Origin: Phycisphaerae bacterium
Lineage (GTDB): Bacteria; Planctomycetota; Phycisphaerae; UBA1845; PWPN01
Assembly (NCBI GenBank): GCA_026647385.1
Contig: JAPKGY010000009.1
Location: 1 to 17,139 of the forward strand
Direction: 5' to 3'
Length of the DNA stretch: 17,139 nucleotides
Shown piece by piece: positions 1-7,959 of this stretch (position 1 is the stretch's first letter; the number at the start of each line of letters is the position of its first letter). The position numbers and the translations under genes were made by a program. The notes under the pieces are model-generated. The model was given only the letters and a program-made list of their open reading frames with translations. It ran no database searches and was not told the DNA's origin.

Positions 1-3
1 AGA

Positions 4-35
4 GCCGCGGGTCGCCACGGCGACTCGCCCGCGGC
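4..35. terminator. Hairpin downstream of the GT39-like gene, possible terminator
   Basis: A perfect 8-bp inverted repeat (GCCGCGGG at 4-11, CCCGCGGC at 28-35) encloses a second complementary pair (GTCGCC at 11-16 with GGCGAC at 19-24). It lies about 30 bp past the stop of the minus-strand glycosyltransferase gene, where a terminator would be expected. Any T-run that would complete an intrinsic terminator on the minus strand would lie outside the window, so the role is inferred. Confidence 0.3.
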
Positions 36-65
36 GAGCTTCAGCGCTCGTCGCGATCGAAACAA

Positions 66-1373
66 TCATCTCGAACTCGCCGCCGCCCTTCCACGTCCCA
101 GCCAACACAGCCCCGCGGCTGACAGGACCATCACCATCGGCATCGTCGGCACGCGATAACGCACGCTGCCCACGAAAACCATGTGCAAGATCGTGAACAC
201 AAACACCGGCAGCAGCAGCGTCAGGCACGCCCCGAGCTTTTGCCGTCGCGCCCACAGGCCAACCACCGCCGAAGTCAACAGGAGGATCATCCAACCGGCG
301 GATATCCAGGCCACCGGGCCGCGACGATACGCTTCAACGTTCGGCGCCAGGCTCCAGGTGCGAACCAGCTTATGCCACGCGAGCGCCGCCACGCGGCCCG
401 GGTCGTTCCGGATCGCCGACCACGCCCGATCGCTGAAGTATCGATCCCACTCGACCTCGGACAGGCCCCACACTTGCGGCATGGTCTTGGTATGGGCCAG
501 GTCGCTCCCGCCGGTCGCACCCGGATGCACTCCATCGTACAGCGAGATGCCCCCCCGCGTCGTCAGCCAGCGCCACTGCCCGATGACCCGGTGGTTTCTG
601 GCTGCCCAGGGCATGAGCCCGATCAGAACGACGAGAACGATCAGGACCGCTGCTTGCAGACGCATGGACGGGCCGCCGCGCCCGACCGCGATCCAGACCA
701 CACTGACCACGATCAGAACGCCCGCCGCCGGCCGAAGCATCACGCTCAACAGGAGAAGGATGCCCGCGCCCAACGCGTAAAGAACCCAGTCGGCGGAGAC
801 TCTCGCCACCGGGCGAGCGCCGCAGGCACTCGCCCGCTCCGACAGAGCGATGACCAACAGCCACGCGGCGGTAACGGCCACGGCAAAGAGCGCCTCGGTT
901 AACAGCAATCCGGCAAAAAAGATCAGAAACGGATCGAATGCCGCCGCCAGACCCGCCAGGACCGGCAGGACCGGACTGGCCGCCTCACTACCCGCGGTCC
1001 ATACGTCCCACCGCCTGGCCATCAGGTACGCGGCCGGTGCGACCGCGGCTGCCAAGAGTGCCTGCACCAGTCGCGCCCACCAGAGCGGCCGATCGGAACC
1101 GGCGAAGATCGCCAGAAACGCCGGGTAGGCCGGCATGTAGGTCGCCCGGTAGCCGAACTCGTCCCGCAAGCCCTCGCCCGCCGCCAGCGATCGAGCCGAC
1201 AGCCAGTAGGCGTCCTCATCGGGATAAGTCAGAGCCTCCGAGCCGGCGGGGTCACTGTAGCGATGAACGACCCATCCGACGCGCAAAATGGCCGCCAGCA
1301 CGAACAGGATCAACACCCATCGCACGCCGCGAGTCGCAGCCGGTTTGTCCATTCGCAGGTCCAATCTCGACAC
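66..1373 (-). CDS. GT39/ArnT-like multi-pass membrane glycosyltransferase
   Basis: A 435-residue integral membrane protein with about ten hydrophobic segments. The first (about residues 17-37) is followed by a long extracytoplasmic loop carrying YPDEDAYWLSARSLAAGEG. This fits the PDE..Y...A..L..G.G signature of the dolichyl-phosphate-mannose mannosyltransferase/ArnT (GT39/GT83) superfamily, whose loop acid is catalytic. Such enzymes move a sugar from a polyprenyl-phosphate donor to a lipid or protein acceptor outside the membrane. The acceptor cannot be told here. The C-terminus ends in several helices and a short basic tail. The chosen start is GTG (1373); an in-frame ATG at 1352 is equally plausible, since neither has a convincing ribosome binding site. 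It is followed on the same strand, after a 121-bp gap, by no further gene in the window; tilS lies upstream. Other uncharacterised C-type glycosyltransferase families share this fold. Confidence 0.75.
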   Translation of the reverse strand: MSRLDLRMDKPAATRGVRWVLILFVLAAILRVGWVVHRYSDPAGSEALTYPDEDAYWLSARSLAAGEGLRDEFGYRATYMPAYPAFLAIFAGSDRPLWWARLVQALLAAAVAPAAYLMARRWDVWTAGSEAASPVLPVLAGLAAAFDPFLIFFAGLLLTEALFAVAVTAAWLLVIALSERASACGARPVARVSADWVLYALGAGILLLLSVMLRPAAGVLIVVSVVWIAVGRGGPSMRLQAAVLIVLVVLIGLMPWAARNHRVIGQWRWLTTRGGISLYDGVHPGATGGSDLAHTKTMPQVWGLSEVEWDRYFSDRAWSAIRNDPGRVAALAWHKLVRTWSLAPNVEAYRRGPVAWISAGWMILLLTSAVVGLWARRQKLGACLTLLLPVFVFTILHMVFVGSVRYRVPTMPMVMVLSAAGLCWLGRGRAAASSR

Positions 1374-1494
1374 CTTGCGGAACAGGCTTCAAGGATAGTC
1401 TACCCGGAATCCGCGATCGGCAGGAAACGGCGCGCCGCCGCCCGTTCGTTCGTGGGGAGTCACGTGAAATCCGGCACTCGGTGCGCGGTCCGCA

Positions 1495-2982
1495 TCAACG
1501 GTCCGGCCATCGCCTCGGATCCGTCGGTCGCGCGGTCAGCTTGAGGATGTTCTTCGTGGCCCGGGTGAGTCGGACGCGATCGTCGATCCGCAACGGGACG
1601 ACCCAGATCGGCCCCAGTTGATCGAAGAGCAGCACCACGTGTTGACGTCGGGCGGCATCGATCTTCTCGTCGATCAGGAAGTCGGAGATCTTCTTCATAT
1701 CGGACATGCCCAGGGGCAGGAACCGATCCCCCGGCCGGCGCGATCGAGCGATCAACGGCGGACGCACCGCGTCGGCGTCGAGCCATTCCTCGAAGCGGAA
1801 CGTTCCGCGCTCCCCCGATCGGCCCAGATGCGCGACAATGGTCGCGGGGTCGGCCGGCAACCGCTCGGCGGCGATCTCCAACCCGAACGCAGCCAGCCGC
1901 GTCACGCCTTCGGTCGCGACGCGCATTTCGGACACGTGCATCGCCACCGGCGGCGACGACTCGGCCCGCTCGAAGACCAGTCGGCCATAACGCCGACTGA
2001 TCCGCAGACCCGCGGGCAGATGAACCGTCTTGCTGCCTTCCGTGCCGGACGCCAGGTCGGCCACCGCGTTCAAATGCGCGTAACTCAGCTCCCCTTCGGG
2101 CAGGCCCATCCGCAGAATCGCACGACGGATCAACTCCGTCTGGATCACGCGCGGCTTGCGCACCAGCGACGGGCAGTGCAACACAAGCTGGCGATCGTCG
2201 CACTCGACGACAACCGCTTCCAGCATCCGTTCGCTCGTCTCGGTCAGATACGCCTGCATGCCCCGGGCCTGGTCCGCCAGTCTCAGGAGCGCCTCCTCGA
2301 CCTGCGGGTTGAACCGTTCGCGGAGCAGCGGCAACAACTCGTGGCGAATGCGGTTCCGCGTGTAGGCCGGGTCGGCGTTCGAGGCATCGTGACGACAGGC
2401 GAAACCATTCTCGTCGAGATACGCGATGATCTCCGCCCGCCGGAAGCCGAGCAAGGGACGAACCAGACGAACGTCGCTCCCGGGTCTCAACGGGCGGATC
2501 GGGCGAATGCCGACCAGCCCGCGCAAACCCGTCCCGCGAAAGATGCGGTGCAACACCGTCTCGGCGTTGTCATCGGCATGATGGCCCAGGGCGACCGTAC
2601 GGATGCCTGTCCTTAGACACACGCGTTCAAAGGCCTCCAGGCGGGAATGACGGCCGACCTCTTCGACCGATCCGCCCTCGTCCTCGGCCCTGCGGGCAAC
2701 GTCGATCGATTCGACGGTGCAAGGCACGTTCAGATCGCGGCAGAGCGCCTCCACAAAGCTCGCGTCATCCTCGGCTTCGGCCCCGCGAAGTTGATGATTG
2801 ACGTGAACGACGTGCAGCCGGAGCTTCCAGTCATCGCGCCGCGCCAGGCCGACGAAGAGGCGCAGCAAACCCACCGAATCCGCCCCGCCGGAGACGCCCA
2901 GCAGCACCCCCTCCCCAGGCGACGCCAAATGCTGCTCGACCAGGACCTGCTCAAGCCGGCTCTCGAGGTCCACTCTCGGCAT
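1495..2982 (-). CDS. tilS: tRNA(Ile)-lysidine synthetase TilS
   Basis: TilS converts cytidine 34 of tRNA-Ile(CAU) to lysidine using lysine and ATP, so that the tRNA reads AUA codons. It acts in the cytoplasm and is normally essential. The 495-residue protein has the N-type ATP pyrophosphatase P-loop SGGADS at residues 31-36, the family block HHADDNAET at 134-142 followed by FRGTGLRGLVGI, and RNRIRHELLPLL further on. The C-terminal TilS domain is present too (RRPGDRFLPLGM, then KKISDFLIDEKI and the basic end). The length is slightly above the usual 430-475 residues. The start ATG at 2982 lies just behind a fair promoter match. It is a single gene with a gap on both sides, so not obviously in an operon. 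Confidence 0.95.
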   Translation of the reverse strand: MPRVDLESRLEQVLVEQHLASPGEGVLLGVSGGADSVGLLRLFVGLARRDDWKLRLHVVHVNHQLRGAEAEDDASFVEALCRDLNVPCTVESIDVARRAEDEGGSVEEVGRHSRLEAFERVCLRTGIRTVALGHHADDNAETVLHRIFRGTGLRGLVGIRPIRPLRPGSDVRLVRPLLGFRRAEIIAYLDENGFACRHDASNADPAYTRNRIRHELLPLLRERFNPQVEEALLRLADQARGMQAYLTETSERMLEAVVVECDDRQLVLHCPSLVRKPRVIQTELIRRAILRMGLPEGELSYAHLNAVADLASGTEGSKTVHLPAGLRISRRYGRLVFERAESSPPVAMHVSEMRVATEGVTRLAAFGLEIAAERLPADPATIVAHLGRSGERGTFRFEEWLDADAVRPPLIARSRRPGDRFLPLGMSDMKKISDFLIDEKIDAARRQHVVLLFDQLGPIWVVPLRIDDRVRLTRATKNILKLTARPTDPRRWPDR

Positions 2983-2990
2983 GACACCCT

Positions 2991-3019
2991 ATCCTACGGA
3001 CCCGCCGGACGCGGGACAA
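2991..3019 (-). promoter_or_regulatory. Putative sigma-70-type promoter of tilS
   Basis: On the minus strand TTGTCC (3019-3014) is followed after 17 bp by TAGGAT (2996-2991). The -10 box ends 8 bp before the tilS ATG, so the transcript would have almost no leader. This is a consensus match only. Confidence 0.4.
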
Positions 3020-3049
3020 CCTGGGCGATTGGAGAAAACCGCGCCCAGG
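3020..3049. repeat. Perfect 8-bp inverted repeat upstream of tilS
   Basis: CCTGGGCG (3020-3027) and CGCCCAGG (3042-3049) are exact reverse complements separated by 14 bp. The repeat directly abuts the -35-like box of the tilS promoter on its upstream side. It could be an operator, or a hairpin ending transcription of the decayed gene upstream. There is no T-run after it on the minus strand, so an intrinsic terminator is not well supported. Confidence 0.4.
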
Positions 3050-3137
3050 CTCCACAGGGGATCGGCAGGAGACTCACCGCCGCTTCCCGCAACGCGGATC
3101 GGTGGCACGGTTGACGCGGTTGGGCATACGCCGCGGA

Positions 3138-3296
3138 TCAGTCCACCCATCGCCGTACCGGGTCGGGCAGAAAAGATGCCAAGGTCGGATAGGCCTCGAT
3201 GATCCGCGCGATATCCGCAAGGTCCTTCTGCCTCATGCTCTTGCGCCTCGTTTCATCCTGGTAGGCCCAAGGCTTGCCTTGAAGGACGACGATGAG
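3138..3296 (-). pseudogene. C-terminal remnant of a nucleotidyltransferase-like protein
   Basis: Read on the minus strand, this stretch encodes about 52 residues: LIVVLQGKPWAYQD, then ETRRKSMRQKDLADIARIIE, then AYPTLASFLP and a short tail ending in TGA at 3140-3138. From memory, the pattern 'VLQGKxWAYxDxxRRxSKRQKDLADIARLIEAxPxL' is typical of the C-terminus of hypothetical nucleotidyltransferase proteins, often annotated AbiEii-like. The frame has no ATG, GTG or TTG upstream of an internal ATG at 3236 and meets a stop (TGA) close to the promoter-like sequence, so the N-terminal catalytic part is missing. Translation from 3236 would give only 32 residues. The family name is recall, not a search result, but the coding character is clear. 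Confidence 0.6.
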
Positions 3297-3312
3297 TAAT
3301 ACCTCCAGCCGA

Positions 3313-3342
3313 ATTGTACCACCGGACGGGAAGAGATGTCAG
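3313..3342 (-). promoter_or_regulatory. Promoter-like sequence ahead of the gene remnant
   Basis: On the minus strand CTGACA (3342-3337) precedes TACAAT (3318-3313) with an 18-bp spacer. A GGAGG follows soon after but has no start codon at a workable distance. This may be the original promoter region of the deleted nucleotidyltransferase-like gene, now leading straight into its 3' end. Consensus match only. Confidence 0.4.
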
Positions 3343-3355
3343 TTTGGTGCCCGCC

Positions 3356-5050
3356 CTACTGATCCCACGCGGCCAGAAGCCGGCACAGCCCATCCTGCAG
3401 GGCGTGGGCGCTGCTCGGGCCGTCCTTGACCCGGTAGGTGTCGTTGCACAGAACGCTGAAGGCGTAACGACGCGAGCCGGGACCGACAACGTACCCGCTC
3501 AACGCACTGACATTGTTGATGTGCCCGGTCTTGGCAAAGACCTTGCCGTTCAGATCCCTCATTCGCCGCTTCAGCGATCCTTCGGACCCACCCGCCTCCG
3601 CCAGACTGTTCCACCAGACCTCGCGCTGCGGGTGCGCGTCCATGTGCTTCAGAACCGCGGCATACACGACGGCCGCCGCGCGATTGTCGCGGCTCAGGCC
3701 CGAACCGTCATCGACCACGTAAAGCTCAGGGCCCAGTCCGAGCGAACCGAGGAACTTCGCCACCGTCGCCCTGCCGGTCTCGAGCGAACCTTGCCGGACG
3801 ATCTTGCCCTCCTGCGAGTACGCCCCGACCGTCCGGAGCAACCCCTCCGCCGCCATGTTGAGGCTGTGGTAGTTCGCCCGCTCGAGCACGTCCGGCAACG
3901 ACTGCTCGTGGATCGCCACGATCTGCAGGTTCGACGGCACCATCCCGTCGACCTCGCGCACGCGCTGGCGGCGCGTCCGGCCGACGACCTCGATGCCCTC
4001 CGCCGCAAAGACCGCGCGGGCGGCGCTCGCAAAGAACATCCCGGGATCGACGATCGGCAGCGAAAAGGGGCTGTCGAACGAGGCGGATCGCGAAACGGTC
4101 CCGGAGACCGTGACCGTGATCGGATCCTCGCCGCCGCGACCGATGAGCGGCTCGCCCTTGCCGCCGGTCACCGCCTTGTTGACCAGCGTGCAGTAGGTCG
4201 TATTCGGTATCAGGGTCACGACGGCCGGCGATCCGTTGGCCGGGCCCCGCTGAACCACGACGTCCACACAGTTGTTGTTGAAGTTGAGCCCGCCGATCGG
4301 GGCCGTGTACCACGACTGGAGGTTGAACATCCCCGGCCATTTCGGGTGTACGTGCTGTTGATCGAAGATGAAATCGTCGAAGATCAGGTCGCCCTCGATG
4401 CGCTTGACCCCCGCGGCCTTCAACCGCTCGGCCCATTCGTGGAACACGCGGGTGATGGCTTTCCCGTCCCGCCTGGCGATTCTCGGGTCGCCGAACACGG
4501 GATCGCCGGCGCCGATGATCGCCAGGTCCCGGCCGAGGCGGCACAGCAGGGTTCGGTACCTGAAGTCCGCGGGCAGCATGCACGCGGCCGCCGCCGTCGT
4601 GACCAGCTTCTGATTGCTGGCAGGGGCCAAGGCCGCGCGCGAGTTGCACTCGTATACCAGCCCGCCGCGCGGCCCCAGCAACTCGACCCGCACACCGACC
4701 TTCAGTCGGGCCGCCCCGGGCTCGCGAACCAGTCGATCGATGCGATCCGCCAGGGCGGACCGGGGGTAAGCGCCCCCCGTACCTTCCCCATTTTGCGACG
4801 CAGGCGTTCGTGCGGCGGTCGCCTCCGAGCCCGGGCGGGACGCGGGGTCCCGGGGGACGGGAAGGGCCTGCGGTAATCCCGTCTTGCCGGATCCCTTCTC
4901 CGCAACGAGCGCCCGATCCGCTTCGATCACCGGCCTGAGGGCTCGACCACTCGCGCCCGTCGCGGGGATACCACTCGTGAGAACCGTCGCCAGGACCGCT
5001 GTTATCAGACCCGCGAGAAACCCGGGAGACGTGCTCGCGCTCCGTCGCAT
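3356..5050 (-). CDS. dacB: D-alanyl-D-alanine carboxypeptidase/endopeptidase (PBP4/DacB type, peptidase S13)
   Basis: This is a periplasmic penicillin-binding protein of the S13 family, which trims the terminal D-Ala of peptidoglycan stem peptides or cuts cross-links. The 564-residue form begins with a Sec-type signal peptide (basic MRRS, hydrophobic 11-25, then small residues to about 35). The nucleophile motif SNQK is at 145-148 in PASNQKLVTTAAA, the SGLSRDN block is at about 450-456, and the KTG triad is at 507-509 in FAKTGHINNVSALSGY. A long insert between the first two motifs is normal for this family. I chose ATG 5050 because AGAGGGG lies 6-7 bp upstream; a TTG 11 codons earlier lacks such a site. 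Residues 36-100 form a low-complexity linker not typical of short S13 members. The gene is divergent from the signalling operon to its right. Planctomycete peptidoglycan is now accepted, so the role is plausible. Confidence 0.93.
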   Translation of the reverse strand: MRRSASTSPGFLAGLITAVLATVLTSGIPATGASGRALRPVIEADRALVAEKGSGKTGLPQALPVPRDPASRPGSEATAARTPASQNGEGTGGAYPRSALADRIDRLVREPGAARLKVGVRVELLGPRGGLVYECNSRAALAPASNQKLVTTAAAACMLPADFRYRTLLCRLGRDLAIIGAGDPVFGDPRIARRDGKAITRVFHEWAERLKAAGVKRIEGDLIFDDFIFDQQHVHPKWPGMFNLQSWYTAPIGGLNFNNNCVDVVVQRGPANGSPAVVTLIPNTTYCTLVNKAVTGGKGEPLIGRGGEDPITVTVSGTVSRSASFDSPFSLPIVDPGMFFASAARAVFAAEGIEVVGRTRRQRVREVDGMVPSNLQIVAIHEQSLPDVLERANYHSLNMAAEGLLRTVGAYSQEGKIVRQGSLETGRATVAKFLGSLGLGPELYVVDDGSGLSRDNRAAAVVYAAVLKHMDAHPQREVWWNSLAEAGGSEGSLKRRMRDLNGKVFAKTGHINNVSALSGYVVGPGSRRYAFSVLCNDTYRVKDGPSSAHALQDGLCRLLAAWDQ

Positions 5051-5098
5051 GGAGATCCCCTCTGCCGAAAAAATCGGCCGCAATCCGTTGCTCGAGGT

Positions 5099-5127
5099 TT
5101 GACCCCTTCCCTACGCGCCGATACACT
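5099..5127 (+). promoter_or_regulatory. Putative promoter of the signalling operon
   Basis: TTGACC (5099-5104) and TACACT (5122-5127) are separated by exactly 17 bp, close to the sigma-70 consensus. The start codon at 5170 lies about 36 bp past the expected transcription start, with AAGGA at about 5157-5161 as ribosome binding site. This is the best promoter match in the window. Confidence 0.5.
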
Positions 5128-5155
5128 AATTTACAGGACGGAGGCCATTTCGCAA
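5128..5155 (-). promoter_or_regulatory. Possible promoter of dacB
   Basis: On the minus strand TTGCGA (5155-5150) and TAAATT (5133-5128) are 16 bp apart. It would give a leader of roughly 70 bp to dacB. It sits back-to-back with the plus-strand promoter, so the two transcripts may interfere. Weak match. Confidence 0.3.
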
Positions 5156-5169
5156 CAAGGATTTCCCCG

Positions 5170-6015
5170 ATGATCACTTCGAGTCAACGCGGCTCCCGAG
5201 TGATATACGTCGCGGGATCGGCGCGCGAGTTTCCAACCGAGGTCCAGGAGTGGCTCGCTCGCCCGGAGAACCGAGCCGCCGCCCTTCCGAGCGTTTATGA
5301 CGCCCTCGCGGAATTGACCCGGCGACCGCGCCCGGTGGCCGTCCTGGTCAGCATCGAGGCGGTCGATTGGGAGGAGATGGAGTTCTTTGATCTGGCGGCG
5401 CGGCTGAGCCGGGACACCTCGATTTACGTGGCCGGCCACGATCATCACCGGGCAAAACTCGACGCCGCCCTGCAGCACGGCGCCAGACGCTTCAACGCAG
5501 CCGACCTGGCCCACGACCTCGCCCGACCCGCGCCCAACCTGGGACGGACGACCGCGCGCGACCTGCTGGCCGGGACGCTCCGATCGTTCCCGCAAGCCGC
5601 CGGCCGGAATCTGCACGTCACTCTGGTTCCGACCGAGTCCGCGCCGGCCGAGCCGCCTGATCCGGTCACCGTGCAACCGACGCCGGCCGTCGAGGACGAC
5701 AGCCCGCAACAGCCCCCGGTCCGGCTGGCGACCCCTATCGACATCGACGACGATTCGCTGAAACCGCCGGAGGAGCCCAACCGAGCCATCCCCTTCCCCT
5801 GGGCGCCGGCCCCGAATCGCCCAAAACGCACGCCGCCGTCGGCACAAGCATCCACCGAACCGCCTCCCGGCCCACGCACACCGCCGGGCGAGACGCCGCA
5901 GCCGCCTGAGCCGCCTGGCCGGCCAACCGCGCCCGAACTGACGCCCGAGGAACTCGCCGCCCTCATGGGTCGGCCTGCAAATCCGCCCCCGCCGGCAAAG
6001 GAGCAGGCATCATGA
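5170..6015 (+). CDS. Receiver-like domain protein with a proline-rich tail
   Basis: A 281-residue cytoplasmic protein with no signal peptide or membrane segment. Residues 10-120 alternate short hydrophobic strands (RVIYVAG, VAVLVS, SIYVAGH) with helices in the order of a response-regulator receiver. The residues needed for phosphotransfer are not evident: no acidic pair after strand 1, no aspartate at the end of strand 3, and no lysine after the last strand. Residues about 150-270 are rich in proline and acidic residues and look disordered. The C-terminus carries LTPEELAALMGRP, a short amphipathic segment that could be a docking motif. The stop overlaps the next start by 4 bp (ATGA), so the two are translationally coupled, and a joint role with the diguanylate cyclase is likely. 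I do not recognise a named family; an adaptor or non-phosphorylated regulator is an inference. Confidence 0.7.
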   Translation: MITSSQRGSRVIYVAGSAREFPTEVQEWLARPENRAAALPSVYDALAELTRRPRPVAVLVSIEAVDWEEMEFFDLAARLSRDTSIYVAGHDHHRAKLDAALQHGARRFNAADLAHDLARPAPNLGRTTARDLLAGTLRSFPQAAGRNLHVTLVPTESAPAEPPDPVTVQPTPAVEDDSPQQPPVRLATPIDIDDDSLKPPEEPNRAIPFPWAPAPNRPKRTPPSAQASTEPPPGPRTPPGETPQPPEPPGRPTAPELTPEELAALMGRPANPPPPAKEQAS

Positions 6016-7349
6016 GACTTCCGCGCGTCGATTGGCCGATCCTCGCCCGCGACCAGTTGCTGGTGGTCTGCGATCCGGGCGACGTGGCCGGCTACCTCCG
6101 GCGGCGCTACACCCACTTCAACGTGTCCGTCACCCCCACCTATCTGGCGGGAATCGCCGCGCTGGCCGGTTCGCCCGCCCGTGGACTCGTCGTCGGCGTC
6201 GACCCCAACGCACGCAAGCTGGAAAACGCGGTGGCGGGACTACGCAAGGCCGCTGGCGACAAAACGCGAATCGTGCTCTGCTGTCGACCCAGCGGCGAAC
6301 CGGCGGCCCGACGCGTCCTCAGCGCGGGCGCGAACGACTACCTCATCTATCCTCCACGCGGCGACGAACTCGACAAGGCTCTCGGATTGACCGTTCAACG
6401 AACGGGGGGCGAGCCGATCCCGACGCTCGTGCCGGACGAAACCGCTCCGACTTGGGAGGAGATCGCCGGACTCGCCAACGTGCTGGCCGGCCTGGGTGAC
6501 GGGCGACAACCCCTGCTCGATCGCCTCTGCCGCTGGGTGGCTGACGCGATGCGAGCCGCCGACGTCCAGATCGTTACCCCCGACGAAACCGCCGTCGTCG
6601 GCGACCAGGCCATGGAAGCCACCCTCGTCGAAGCCATCACCGCGGGCGGACGGCATCTCGGCGAAATCCTCGTCGGGCCGCGGCACAAACAGCCCTATAC
6701 GCTGGCCGAGGCCGAGAAACTCCGTCATTACGGCCGGATGATCGCCCATCTGCTCGACGCCGCCGAACAACAGCAGCGATGGCAGTCGCTGGCCATGATG
6801 GATGAAGCCTCCCAACTCCCCAACCGGCGGTACCTCATGCACGCGCTCGAACATCTGCTCCAGCGCGCGGCTCAGCAGCGATTCCGCGTCACCGTCCTGG
6901 TGCTCGACCTCGACGGTTTCAAGCACTTCAACGACACCTATGGCCATGCCGCGGGCGACCAGATCCTCTACGAGGCCGGCCAGCTCTTCCGCAAGCATTG
7001 CCGGCAGCACGATATCGTGGCCCGCTACGGCGGCGACGAGTTCGTCCTGGTCTTCTGGGACGCCGACGAACCGCGCATCGCCGGCTCGACCCATCCGACC
7101 GACGTCCTGCAAATCCTCCGCCGCATCAAGAAGGACCTGCACGAGCACACCTTCCCGAAACTCGGCCCGGAAGCCACCGGCTGCATCACCCTGAGCGGCG
7201 GCCTCGCGTCTTTCCCCTGGGACGCCCACGACGCCCAAGGCCTGATCGACAAGGCCGACGCCGCCCTCCTGCAAGCCAAGCAGGCCGGCAAAAACCGCAT
7301 CTACCTCGTGGGGACCGAACGGTCCGATGACGACATGAGCGATGAATAG
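6012..7349 (+). CDS. Diguanylate cyclase (GGDEF) with an N-terminal degenerate receiver
   Basis: It makes the second messenger cyclic di-GMP from two GTP. The GGDEF domain spans about residues 260-437 and is complete: D264 opens the domain (DEASQLPNRR), DLDGFKHFND supplies the metal-binding acid, the signature GGDEF is at 340-344, and GGLASFPWDAHDAQGLIDKA with LLQAKQAGKNRI closes it. The RQHD at 331-334 lies five residues before GGDEF, matching the RxxD inhibitory site, so product feedback is expected. Residues 15-130 resemble a receiver, but the usual lysine-proline is replaced (DYLIYPP) and strand 4 ends in cysteines, so it is probably not phosphorylated. Residues about 150-245 form an unassigned, GAF-like linker, followed by a probable short helix. 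No transmembrane segment is visible. It is coupled to the upstream gene by a 4-bp overlap and followed 12 bp later by a membrane protein. Confidence 0.92.
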   Translation: MRLPRVDWPILARDQLLVVCDPGDVAGYLRRRYTHFNVSVTPTYLAGIAALAGSPARGLVVGVDPNARKLENAVAGLRKAAGDKTRIVLCCRPSGEPAARRVLSAGANDYLIYPPRGDELDKALGLTVQRTGGEPIPTLVPDETAPTWEEIAGLANVLAGLGDGRQPLLDRLCRWVADAMRAADVQIVTPDETAVVGDQAMEATLVEAITAGGRHLGEILVGPRHKQPYTLAEAEKLRHYGRMIAHLLDAAEQQQRWQSLAMMDEASQLPNRRYLMHALEHLLQRAAQQRFRVTVLVLDLDGFKHFNDTYGHAAGDQILYEAGQLFRKHCRQHDIVARYGGDEFVLVFWDADEPRIAGSTHPTDVLQILRRIKKDLHEHTFPKLGPEATGCITLSGGLASFPWDAHDAQGLIDKADAALLQAKQAGKNRIYLVGTERSDDDMSDE

Positions 7350-7361
7350 AAGGACAATCGT

Positions 7362-7928
7362 GTGAAACTGTGGACGGCGGATATCGGTAAGTTCTGGCTG
7401 CGAGCGATACCAGCTCTTGCGCTCCTTTTCCTGGTTGGCGCCCTTTGTCACACCTCCATAAACCCGCCCAGATGGTACCCTGAAGACTGGTTGATCCTCG
7501 TTCCGATGGGCGTATGCGCATGGGTCAGCATTCGCGAACAAGGCAGAATCGACTTGGCAACACGCGGCGTTTTGGGTCTGCTTCAGGCGTTTATCCTGCT
7601 TGCCGTTTATGAAAACGAGTGGCGCGATACGGCCCTTCGCAGTTCAATGTCAGGCCTGTTCATCTTCCTGGGGCTGATATCGACAATGTACGCTTCAGCT
7701 TTCGGCCTGGTCACTCATCAAGCAGCACATCGAAACCCGGCCACCCCGGACCTCTCTCGCTGCCAGAAATGCGGCTACCTACTGAAGGGCCTGGAGCAGC
7801 CGCGTTGCCCTGAATGCGGGGCGGCATTCGACCCCGCCTTGCTTCAAATCAATCGGCTGGATGATGGCTCGCGGGACAATCCGGAAAGCGTTTGTCCCGG
7901 AGCCAAGGCGCGAGTCGACCCGTCTTAA
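7362..7928 (+). CDS. Small membrane protein with a C-terminal zinc ribbon
   Basis: A 188-residue protein of unknown function. It has four hydrophobic segments (about residues 9-30, 45-60, 68-85 and 95-120), then a cytoplasmic-type zinc ribbon: C134-x2-C137 (CQKCGYLLKGL) and C149-x2-C152 (RCPECG). This ribbon style is common at the ends of planctomycete membrane proteins. The start is GTG at 7362, supported by AAGGA about 8 bp upstream; no in-frame ATG gives a full first helix. It follows the diguanylate cyclase by 12 bp and probably belongs to its operon. By eye its GC content is clearly lower than its neighbours and its codon third positions are less biased, which may mean recent arrival or weak expression. 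The tail after the ribbon is polar and unremarkable. Confidence 0.75.
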   Translation: MKLWTADIGKFWLRAIPALALLFLVGALCHTSINPPRWYPEDWLILVPMGVCAWVSIREQGRIDLATRGVLGLLQAFILLAVYENEWRDTALRSSMSGLFIFLGLISTMYASAFGLVTHQAAHRNPATPDLSRCQKCGYLLKGLEQPRCPECGAAFDPALLQINRLDDGSRDNPESVCPGAKARVDPS

Positions 7929-7959
7929 TCAACCCATACAGAGGACTCAAACCGCGAAA

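Larger units (their letters stand above)
2983..3355. other. 373-bp gap between dacB and tilS
   Basis: No intact gene is visible here. Reading from dacB towards tilS on the minus strand, the gap holds a promoter-like sequence (3342-3313), a decayed coding remnant (3296-3138), an 8-bp inverted repeat (3049-3020) and the putative tilS promoter. The arrangement fits a site where a gene was mostly deleted between two conserved neighbours. Confidence 0.6.

Noticed and set aside
3314..4876. Long plus-strand frame opposite dacB
   Set aside because: Composition is arginine-rich with no domain pattern, whereas the minus-strand frame has all dacB motifs.
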